Source: CAZFNQ01 sp964520375
Lineage (GTDB): Bacteria; Patescibacteriota; Saccharimonadia; Saccharimonadales; JANWIN01
Reading direction: 5' to 3'
NCBI GenBank assembly: GCA_964520375.1
Contig: CAZFNQ010000026.1
Coordinates: forward strand, 1 to 6,971
Length of the DNA stretch: 6,971 bases
This document shows positions 1 to 4,829 of this stretch, one piece after another. Numbering within the stretch: the stretch's first letter is position 1; every line of letters begins with the position of its first letter. Under the pieces are notes generated by a model. That model was not told the DNA's origin, ran no database searches, and saw only the letters and a list, made by a program, of their open reading frames with translations. The translations under genes and the position numbers were made by a program.

Positions 1-366
1 TTAGCTGAAAAAGGTGCGGTGGCTTTTCAGTTTGATCACAAGGGGATGATACGCGTAAAGGGTATTGGAGATGATGTTCTCATGTCGGCTCTAGATGCCG
101 GCGCTCAAGATGTGCAGGAAGAAAGTAGTGAATCAGTAATTTATACTCAGTCTAAAATGCTGGCTGAAGTTCGTGAAAATCTTAGAAAAACTGGAACTGA
201 AATCCTAGAAGCCGGGCTAACCTATGTGCCAAATAGTACGGTAACAATTTCCGATAAGGAAACAGCCGGCAAGATTATGCGTCTTATGGAGGCGCTAGAT
301 GAATTAGAAGACGTTTCCGAAACTCACACTAACTTTGATATCCCTGATAATTTGTTGGATAACTGA
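1..366 (+). CDS. yebC: YebC/TACO1 family protein, C-terminal half (5' end outside window)
   Basis: The frame is open from the first base and encodes about 121 residues ending in TGA. It starts inside the family signature LAEKGAVAFQFDHKG, which corresponds to the middle of YebC (usual length about 240), so the GTG at 19 is an internal Val codon and not a start. The C-terminal part carries the typical GAQDV stretch, a 'GLTYVPNSTVTISDKE' segment and the closing 'VSETHTNFDIPD', where family members read V..VYTNFDI. YebC proteins were long annotated as DNA-binding regulators; recent work on the family points to a translation role at polyproline stalls. The stop overlaps the ruvC start by one base, so the two are probably co-transcribed and coupled. 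yebC next to ruvC is a common bacterial arrangement. Identification is firm; precise function in this organism is inference. Confidence 0.95.
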   Translation, partial: LAEKGAVAFQFDHKGMIRVKGIGDDVLMSALDAGAQDVQEESSESVIYTQSKMLAEVRENLRKTGTEILEAGLTYVPNSTVTISDKETAGKIMRLMEALDELEDVSETHTNFDIPDNLLDN

Positions 367-836
367 TGCGGATACTAGGCATTGATCCCGGTACCGGCAT
401 ACTTGGTTTTGGGATTATAGAGGCTAATAAAAATAAAACCCAAATTGTAGATGCTGGGGTTATCCGTACGCCGGTAAAGGAGGATGACTCGGTTCGATTG
501 CAAACAATTTTTGATGAACTAACGGATATTATCATGCAGACCAAGCCTATAGTTATGGCTGTTGAAAAACTGTTTTTTGCCCAAAATATTACTACCGCGA
601 TGACTGTTGCCCAAGCCCGCGGTGTCGTTCTGCTATGCGGCAAGCAGTCAGGACTGGAGTTGTTTGAATATACACCGCTGCAAATTAAGCAAGCATTGAC
701 CGGTTATGGTCGAGCTGAGAAAAAACAGATCCAAGAAATGGTACGGGTAATCCTAGGCCTTAAGGAAATACCTAGGCCCGATGATGCCGCTGACGCGCTG
801 GCCTGTGCTATCTGTCATTCCATGACTATGAGATAA
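366..836 (+). CDS. ruvC: Crossover junction endodeoxyribonuclease RuvC
   Basis: This is the Holliday-junction resolvase, a dimeric RNase H-fold nuclease that makes paired nicks in four-way junctions, working with RuvAB in the cytoplasm. The protein has 156 residues (E. coli 173). The four acidic catalytic positions are visible: D7 in GIDPGTG, E67 in AVEKLFF, and D140 and D143 in the DDAADALA motif. The DNA-contacting segment FFAQNITTAMTVAQARGV (about 70-87) and the TPLQIKQALTGYGRAEKKQ region (103-121) are intact, so it should be active. The ATG start overlaps the yebC stop (TGATG), and the N-terminus MRILGIDPG aligns with the family start, so no other start is plausible. There is little Shine-Dalgarno sequence; coupling to yebC translation is likely. 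An open minus-strand frame opposite it (329-643) is a shadow. Confidence 0.97.
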   Translation: MRILGIDPGTGILGFGIIEANKNKTQIVDAGVIRTPVKEDDSVRLQTIFDELTDIIMQTKPIVMAVEKLFFAQNITTAMTVAQARGVVLLCGKQSGLELFEYTPLQIKQALTGYGRAEKKQIQEMVRVILGLKEIPRPDDAADALACAICHSMTMR

Positions 837-843
837 TACCAGG

Positions 844-1425
844 GTGATAGCGACATTAACTGGCCAAATAGGCGAAAAACTGAATGAGTTGGTAATTATT
901 GACGTAAAAGGCGTTGGTTACGGCTTATTTGTAACAGCAGAGGACTATGGACAGCTTAAAATTGGTGACACCAAGCAAGTATATGTTTATGAATATATTC
1001 GGGATAACGCCCATGATTTGTTTGGTTTTGTCCGGCTAGAAACCAAGGAGCTTTTCGAACAATTATTAACGGTTAATGGCGTCGGTCCCCGTATGGCCCT
1101 AAACATGCTAAGTATTGGTACCGTCCATCAAGTCAGACAAGCGATTGCTAGCGGTGACGTTAAATTCATTCAAGCCGCAAACGGTGTCGGTAAGCGAGTA
1201 GCCGAACGAGTAGTGGTGGATTTAAAGGATAAAGTCGGTTTGGCTGATACTACCTCGGCCGAGCGACTATTTACTGGTTCGTCGGCGGCCCAAAAAGATG
1301 AAGCTGTCCAAGCGCTAATAAGTCTTGGTTTCACATTACCTGATGCCCTGGGTGCCTTGGAAGGGGTGGCAAGCGACCTGCCCACCGATAAAAGAGTTAA
1401 ATTGGCATTGAAGGCCAGGGTCTAG
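844..1425 (+). CDS. ruvA: Holliday junction branch migration protein RuvA
   Basis: RuvA binds the four-way junction as a tetramer and loads and stimulates the RuvB motor. The protein has 193 residues, a normal length. Domain I (about 1-63) is the OB-fold, ending in the family-typical VRLETKELFEQLL. Domain II has two helix-hairpin-helix motifs: VNGVGPRMALNML (77-89) and ANGVGKRVAERVVVDLKDK (112-130). A flexible linker (about 131-149) leads to domain III (about 150-193), the three-helix RuvB-binding module, with DEAVQALISLGF as its typical first helix. The start is GTG at 844, seven bases after the ruvC stop; translated as fMet it gives MIATLTGQIGEK, matching the family N-terminus. Only a weak AGG lies in front of it. 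It ends two bases before ruvB. Confidence 0.97.
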   Translation: MIATLTGQIGEKLNELVIIDVKGVGYGLFVTAEDYGQLKIGDTKQVYVYEYIRDNAHDLFGFVRLETKELFEQLLTVNGVGPRMALNMLSIGTVHQVRQAIASGDVKFIQAANGVGKRVAERVVVDLKDKVGLADTTSAERLFTGSSAAQKDEAVQALISLGFTLPDALGALEGVASDLPTDKRVKLALKARV

Positions 1426-1427
1426 AC

Positions 1428-2425
1428 ATGAGTGTAGAGCGCATCATACATAGCGCCGCTGAGCCGGATGATAAAAATGAACAGGAGCTTGACCAGACAC
1501 TGCGGCCGCGAGATTTTGCCAACTATATTGGCCAAAAAAGGTTAAAACAGAATTTGAACTTGGCGATTACGGCCGCTAAAAAGCGTGGCGAGCCAGTTGA
1601 TCATATATTACTGTACGGCCCACCAGGCTTGGGAAAAACTACTATGGCCAGCGTGATTGCCAATGAAATGGGTGCCCAAATTCGTATTACCAGCGGTCCG
1701 GCTATTGAGCGAGCTGGCGACTTGGCAAGTTTGCTAACCAATTTGGAGGACGGTGATATTTTGTTTATTGACGAAATTCATCGTCTGCACCGCACGGTTG
1801 AAGAAGTTCTATATGGCGCCATGGAGGACTTTAAGCTGGATATAATGCTGGGCAAGGGACCCAGCGCGCGTAGCCTACGGCTGGATTTGCCTAAGTTTAC
1901 TATTATTGGTGCTACTACTCGCACCGGGGCCTTGGCGGCGCCGCTACGCGACCGCTTTGGTATGATTCACCGGCTGGAATTTTACCAACCAGGAGAAATA
2001 GAAAGTATAATCCTACGTTCCGCTAAAATACTGGGCATTGGGATTGATAAAAAAGCTGCTGGTCAATTGGCCCAACGGGCCCGTCTAACACCGCGAATAG
2101 CCAACCGCTTACTTAGGCGGGTTCGGGACTTTGCCGATGTTAACGGTGACGGCATGATAGACGAAAAGCTTAGCCGTGAAGCCTTGCTACTGCTGGAAAT
2201 AGATGATCTAGGCCTTGACCCGGCCGATCGCATGTTGCTCAATGCCATAATAGATAATTACCAAGGCGGTCCAGTAGGCGTAGAAACACTGGCCGCGTTG
2301 ACAGCTGAGGAACGCTCAACCATCGAGGACTTTTTTGAGCCTTATCTTATGCAGATTGGCCTAATTGAGCGTACCCCACGAGGTCGTATGGCTACTGGTA
2401 AGGCGTATAAACATTTAGGTAAGAC
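1428..2425 (+). CDS. ruvB: Holliday junction branch migration helicase RuvB (last residues lost in gap)
   Basis: RuvB is the AAA+ hexameric motor that pumps DNA through the RuvA-bound junction. About 332 residues are visible. Motifs: Walker A GPPGLGKT (64-71), Walker B FIDEIHRL (113-120), sensor 1 GATTR (161-165), the arginine finger region PLRDRFG with R174, the sensor 2 helix TPRIANRLLRR (221-231), and a C-terminal winged-helix domain (about 257-332) with GGPVGVETLAAL and the near-terminal IERTPRGRMAT. Family members usually end within 5-20 residues of this point, so only the stop and a short tail are missing in the following N run. An apparent extension through the gap to GAMLFI is an artefact. 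The ATG is two bases after the ruvA stop, with an AGGG Shine-Dalgarno at 1417-1420 inside ruvA. One oddity is Leu220 where the family usually has Gly (RGTPR). Confidence 0.97.
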
Positions 2426-2525
2426 NNNNNNNNNNNNNNNNNNNNNNNNNNNNNNNNNNNNNNNNNNNNNNNNNNNNNNNNNNNNNNNNNNNNNNNNNNN
2501 NNNNNNNNNNNNNNNNNNNNNNNNN
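2426..2525. other. Assembly gap (100 N) hiding the ruvB 3' end and the 5' end of the PH-domain gene
   Basis: A run of exactly 100 unknown bases. The identical length of the second gap suggests a fixed placeholder, not a measured distance. The gap must contain the ruvB stop and the start and N-terminal part of the next gene. The missing N-terminus of a PH-domain membrane protein alone would probably need more than 100 bases, so the true gap is likely longer. This is inference from typical protein lengths. Confidence 0.95.
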
Positions 2526-2527
2526 GG

Positions 2528-2797
2528 AGCAATGTTGTTTATCTGACCAATCAAAAAATTGCTGAAGTAGCTTACCTGGGCATTTTTAATCGTAAAGTCA
2601 CTCAGCTTGGTAACGGCAACGTTGAAGATGTTACGACTCATCAACGTGGCATATTAGCGCGGTTGTTTAACTTTGGTACGATGATTGTAGAAACAGCCTC
2701 AGAGCGGGAAAACTTGACTTTTTCTATGGTGCCAAATCCTAATTATTGTTCTCAGATGGTAGTTAAAGCTCACGAATCATATGCAGAAAAAAAATAA
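2528..2797 (+). CDS. PH-domain (YdbS/bPH_2-like) protein, C-terminal part
   Basis: The third frame after the gap is open for 89 residues to TAA and reads as a bacterial PH domain (PF03703-like). It opens with VVYLTNQKIAEVAYLGIFNR, then VEDVTTHQRGILARLFNFGT with the conserved D-V..-QRG-L..L-F-GT pattern. It continues with IVETASE, then a PNP...V.KAHE.YA tail typical of the group. These domains form a beta sandwich and usually sit on the cytoplasmic side of one or two membrane helices; the helices would be in the missing N-terminus. Specific function is unknown. It lies directly downstream of ruvB on the same strand and may share its transcript. This frame begins immediately after the N run and has no start codon in view, so ORF callers that need a start miss it. 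Confidence 0.85.
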   Translation, partial: SNVVYLTNQKIAEVAYLGIFNRKVTQLGNGNVEDVTTHQRGILARLFNFGTMIVETASERENLTFSMVPNPNYCSQMVVKAHESYAEKK

Positions 2798-2813
2798 AAA
2801 TATTTTTTTATTT
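2792..2813 (+). terminator. AT-only hairpin over the stop of the PH-domain gene, possible weak terminator
   Basis: Positions 2792-2800 (AAATAAAAA) pair perfectly with 2805-2813 (TTTTTATTT), leaving a 4-base loop. It sits on the TAA stop, in the convergent intergenic region. All pairs are A:T, so it is thermodynamically weak. The T-run makes it terminator-like on the plus strand, and the A-run gives a T-run on the minus strand. Termination is inferred. Confidence 0.35.
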
Positions 2814-2821
2814 GCGAGCCC

Positions 2822-2856
2822 AATAAAATCAGCTTTAGCTTGATCTAGATTTTATT
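2822..2856. terminator. 9-bp inverted repeat between convergent genes, possible bidirectional terminator
   Basis: AATAAAATC at 2822-2830 and GATTTTATT at 2848-2856 are perfect inverted copies around a 17-base loop. The right arm touches the stop codon of the minus-strand gene that ends at 2856. Its place between two converging genes, plus the T-rich 3' arm on either strand, fits a shared terminator. The long loop and low GC keep confidence modest. Confidence 0.4.
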
Positions 2857-3233
2857 TATGAAGTTACTGCCAAACCACCGAGCGGGATAATGACTCTCTT
2901 TGCAAAGCTGTAAACACCTTCTTCAAACAGATTTTTTGTAGTTTCCTGTACATGTTCATAATATGTGTCCCAAGCAGACCTATAGTGAGCAGATCTTAAA
3001 TGATGTGCAATTTTACATACCGGGGGAGGATTTTCTATCATTACTCCTGCTAACTCAAGCCCGACAGCTATAGGAACGGCAATTTCTGGTCCTATAAATG
3101 GAGATGAAATTGCCACCGCCACCCCAGCAATTTCAATTGTCTGCCCTAATAATTTACGTGCATCAATGCCGTTCGTAGGGTTTAACTGTTCAGTATAGAT
3201 TAGTCCGGGGGCAGTTACTTGCGTGTTTAACAT
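2856..3233 (-). CDS. Hypothetical protein with a hydrophobic Gly/Ala/Pro-rich centre (125 aa)
   Basis: I do not recognise this family. The 125-residue product has a polar N-terminus (1-30), then a hydrophobic, Gly/Ala/Ile/Val/Pro-rich stretch in two parts (about 32-46 and 50-66) that could be a short membrane hairpin or a buried core. Next come a PPPVC motif (69-73), a His- and aromatic-rich stretch HHLRSAHYRSAWDTYYEHVQ (78-97), and an amphipathic C-terminus ending in IIPLGGLAVTS. No signal peptide is evident. The ATG at 3233 has no Shine-Dalgarno before it but has a -10-like box 8 bases upstream, suggesting leaderless expression. It is the most downstream of three same-strand orphan genes and converges on the PH-domain gene. 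That it is a real gene is supported by the open frame, the promoter and the lack of a competing frame. Confidence 0.65.
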   Translation of the reverse strand: MLNTQVTAPGLIYTEQLNPTNGIDARKLLGQTIEIAGVAVAISSPFIGPEIAVPIAVGLELAGVMIENPPPVCKIAHHLRSAHYRSAWDTYYEHVQETTKNLFEEGVYSFAKRVIIPLGGLAVTS

Positions 3234-3241
3234 TTGATTTT

Positions 3242-3270
3242 ATAGTAGCCTTAGCCAAGCGGAAAAGCAA
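3242..3270 (-). promoter_or_regulatory. Candidate promoter for the 125-aa gene
   Basis: On the minus strand TTGCTT (3270-3265) and TACTAT (3247-3242) are separated by 17 bases, and the -10 ends 8 bases before the ATG at 3233. An overlapping TATAAA one step downstream is an alternative -10. The -35 match is partial. No Shine-Dalgarno lies between it and the ATG. Confidence 0.45.
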
Positions 3271-3327
3271 TCAGTAAACTTATGACGAACCGATGTGGAA
3301 GAATTCTGGAACTATATTGGCACGAAA

Positions 3328-3750
3328 TTAAAACCGGAGTTTAACGGGTTCCTGAGTGTGAAATCTAAAATCAAGCCTTGAGTCTACGCTATCATTGCTC
3401 CTCATCTCATCAAGTACTTGTCTCAAAAAATCTTCTCGCTCAGGCGGACAGGGTTGATAACCGTTAGTATCTCTGGCAGCGTTCTCTAATTTTTCGCGTT
3501 TAAAGCGAAAATACATACCATGCATCTCGCCTCTGTACCTAAAGCCAACTCGTGCAGATTGCTGGTCAGGGTATAAGATAACATCAAGATCATCGTCGCT
3601 AGGTTCACTGTTGGGCTGATGATTCACATATTCAATAGCGGTTACCGCACTCAAATCAACATCCATTATATTATGCTTTCTTAGTAAAGTTTCAGCTGTA
3701 GCGTCCAACTCTGATTGTACGCTAGGTTGCCTTAATAGTTCGGCATTCAT
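3328..3750 (-). CDS. Hypothetical soluble protein (140 aa)
   Basis: I do not recognise this family. From the ATG at 3750 the product has 140 residues: a helical N-terminal part (about 1-28), an acidic stretch SEPSDDDLDVILYP (48-61), and an alternating, probably beta segment ARVGFRYRGEMHGMYFRFKR (66-85). It ends with a charged helical region containing EREDFLRQVLDEMRSND. No membrane segment or signal peptide is seen. The frame can be extended to a TTG at 3786, but that TTG is the first triplet of an excellent -35 box (TTGACT), so the ATG at 3750 is preferred. With that start the mRNA would begin at or next to the ATG. It lies 94 bases upstream of the 125-aa gene and 77 bases downstream of the 218-aa gene. 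Confidence 0.65.
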   Translation of the reverse strand: MNAELLRQPSVQSELDATAETLLRKHNIMDVDLSAVTAIEYVNHQPNSEPSDDDLDVILYPDQQSARVGFRYRGEMHGMYFRFKREKLENAARDTNGYQPCPPEREDFLRQVLDEMRSNDSVDSRLDFRFHTQEPVKLRF

Positions 3751-3757
3751 AGGATGT

Positions 3758-3786
3758 ATATTAGCATAAATTAAATAAAAAGTCAA
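3758..3786 (-). promoter_or_regulatory. Strong sigma-70-type promoter with leaderless geometry
   Basis: On the minus strand the -35 TTGACT (3786-3781, five of six consensus bases) is followed by a 17-base spacer and the -10 TAATAT (3763-3758). A TG one base ahead of the -10 gives an extended -10. The -10 ends 7 bases before the ATG at 3750, where transcription would start. The spacer is strongly AT-rich. No Shine-Dalgarno is present. Confidence 0.75.
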
Positions 3787-3827
3787 TCTGACGGATCTAA
3801 ACGGAACAGGTATGGAACTATTACGGA

Positions 3828-4484
3828 TTACCGTTTTCCAAGACTTGGCAGTCCCGCTAAAATGGCATTCCTAAGACCCATTACTGCTACTAACCTAGAG
3901 TTACTTTCGCTTTCAGCCAGCAGAAACTCAGCAGCTAAATCAGCATTGTCATCCACTAATTCTGTATAAGTAACCTTTCTCCTATTAATGTGGCCAGCTT
4001 CATAAACGGTTAATAATTTAGATGATCGCCCAATTATACCTCGGCCTGTTGAGTAGAGATTGGCACTCAATAAAATGATTACCTGACTGAGTTGATCGAG
4101 ATCGGTAAAGCCATATTCATTTTTGGGAATGGTTTCGTCAATCAGAGTTGTGCTAATATCTACGAATCTTCCAATAAACTGTTTACCCTTAGGTAATTTT
4201 GGTTGTAATGCTACCGAAGGAAGTTTATTAATATGATTCCAATGTCTTATAGCAACTCGTCCATTATTTTCTTGCAGTCCGGCTGCTTCTATACGAGAAA
4301 AATATGAAGTTCCAGTATAACCGTGTACTCTTTGTGCAAGCAGATTTGCAGTAAAACGATCTAAATCCACAAGATCTGGAAAGCCAGTAACAGTATCACC
4401 AAGTTGCACAACGGGTATATTATCTTTGACATCCTCAAAAGATAAAATACTATTAGAAAGTTGTTCAATCTCAGGCGAAGGCAT
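3828..4484 (-). CDS. Hypothetical soluble protein (218 aa)
   Basis: I do not recognise this family. The product has 218 residues without a signal peptide or clear membrane helix. Visible traits are a mixed acidic N-terminus (MPSPEIEQLSNSILSFEDV), a segment with aromatic and basic residues (HGYTGTSYFSRIEAAG, 54-69; RVAIRHWNHINKLP, 76-89), and a basic turn KLPKGKQFIGRFVDIS. A central hydrophobic helix LSQVIILLSANLY (about 131-143) is followed by GRGIIGRSSKLLTVYEAGHINRRK, and the C-terminal helix contains AVMGLRNAILAGLP. The regular mix suggests a folded globular protein. The ATG at 4484 has no Shine-Dalgarno but a -10 box six bases upstream. It follows the pil operon on the same strand after 45 bases but has its own promoter, so it is probably a separate unit. 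Confidence 0.65.
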   Translation of the reverse strand: MPSPEIEQLSNSILSFEDVKDNIPVVQLGDTVTGFPDLVDLDRFTANLLAQRVHGYTGTSYFSRIEAAGLQENNGRVAIRHWNHINKLPSVALQPKLPKGKQFIGRFVDISTTLIDETIPKNEYGFTDLDQLSQVIILLSANLYSTGRGIIGRSSKLLTVYEAGHINRRKVTYTELVDDNADLAAEFLLAESESNSRLVAVMGLRNAILAGLPSLGKR

Positions 4485-4490
4485 AAACAG

Positions 4491-4519
4491 ATGATACCAT
4501 ATTAAATGGTATTTGTCGA
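4491..4519 (-). promoter_or_regulatory. Candidate promoter for the 218-aa gene, leaderless geometry
   Basis: On the minus strand TCGACA (4519-4514, five of six -35 consensus bases), a 17-base spacer and TATCAT (4496-4491) with a preceding TG. The -10 ends six bases before the ATG at 4484, placing the expected transcription start on the start codon. The spacer and part of the -10 are covered by an inverted repeat, which could be an operator. Confidence 0.6.
4494..4512. repeat. Perfect 7-bp inverted repeat over promoter spacer and -10, operator candidate
   Basis: ATACCAT (4494-4500) and ATGGTAT (4506-4512) flank five bases. The repeat covers three bases of the -10 and 16 of the 17 spacer bases of the promoter reading into the 218-aa gene, the classical position for a repressor operator. 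It could instead be a weak stem ending the upstream pil transcript, although no T-run follows. Confidence 0.4.
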
Positions 4520-4520
4520 A

Positions 4521-4532
4521 TAGAGATCTCTA
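4521..4532. repeat. Perfect 12-bp palindrome at the end of the pil operon
   Basis: TAGAGATCTCTA is fully self-complementary. It includes the TAG stop of the 99-aa pil-operon gene and sits directly upstream of the -35 of the next gene. A palindrome of this length is expected by chance once or twice in a window this size, so only its position makes it noteworthy. Confidence 0.35.
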
Positions 4533-4829
4533 CTCCTGGAACGGGTTATTGCGGGCAGAGTTAAATAAGGACTTAACCTGAACACTGTTATCCTGCAGTT
4601 GTTGAATTTTATCGACTATAGTTTGATCTATTTTAGGCCGAGAAACAGTTTTAAGCTTTGCAGTTATATCGTCGTCGTTTGGCTCACGGCTGTTTAGGGT
4701 ATTAATCCTAAGCACCAAGAAACCGTAAATTGTAAGAAGTCCTATTATGAATATAAACGTTTTATAGCGTCTGAATTTATTTATCAGCGGTACTATTTTT
4801 GCTGTGATTTTATCTAGATTTTCTTTCAT
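4530..4829 (-). CDS. Small single-pass membrane protein at the end of the pilMNO operon (99 aa)
   Basis: The product has 99 residues: a basic N-terminus (1-23, ending KFRRYK), one transmembrane helix (about 24-40), and a short charged extracytoplasmic tail. The basic N-terminus predicts N-in, C-out. The tail holds a helical region IDQTIVDKIQQLQDNSVQVKS and ends in ARNNPFQE. Its ATG overlaps the pilO stop (ATGA), so it is translationally coupled to pilO. Position after pilO is where classical type IV pilus operons carry pilP, a lipoprotein that binds PilN/PilO and joins them to the secretin. This protein has no lipobox and lacks the PilP beta domain, but could be a reduced functional counterpart in a cell without an outer membrane. 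That role is inference from context; the sequence alone shows only a bitopic membrane protein. Confidence 0.75.
   Translation of the reverse strand: MKENLDKITAKIVPLINKFRRYKTFIFIIGLLTIYGFLVLRINTLNSREPNDDDITAKLKTVSRPKIDQTIVDKIQQLQDNSVQVKSLFNSARNNPFQE

Noticed and set aside
19..21. GTG at 19 as the start of yebC
   Set aside because: The frame is open upstream to base 1 and the upstream residues LAEKGA match the YebC family, so this is an internal Val codon.
329..643. Minus-strand open frame opposite ruvC
   Set aside because: Lies wholly opposite yebC/ruvC, whose catalytic motifs prove the plus strand is coding; no promoter or family features.
751..778. Repeated CCTAGGCC words in ruvC that could form a hairpin
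   Set aside because: They lie in conserved coding sequence (ILGLKEIPRPDD) before the catalytic aspartates, with no T-run; most likely codon coincidence.
1170..1385. Minus-strand open frame opposite ruvA
   Set aside because: Low-complexity Ser/Ala/Pro/Arg-rich translation, shadow of the RuvA linker and domain III codons.
2063..2248. Minus-strand open frame opposite ruvB
   Set aside because: Ser/Arg-rich shadow of the sensor-2 region of RuvB, which is clearly coding.
2342..2644. Minus-strand frame running through the first N gap
   Set aside because: Depends on 100 unknown bases and is opposite ruvB and the PH-domain gene.
2856..4484. Toxin-antitoxin or defence system in the orphan block
   Set aside because: The genes have separate promoters and do not overlap, and no nuclease, kinase, NTPase or DNA-binding motif is visible; naming such a system would be invention.
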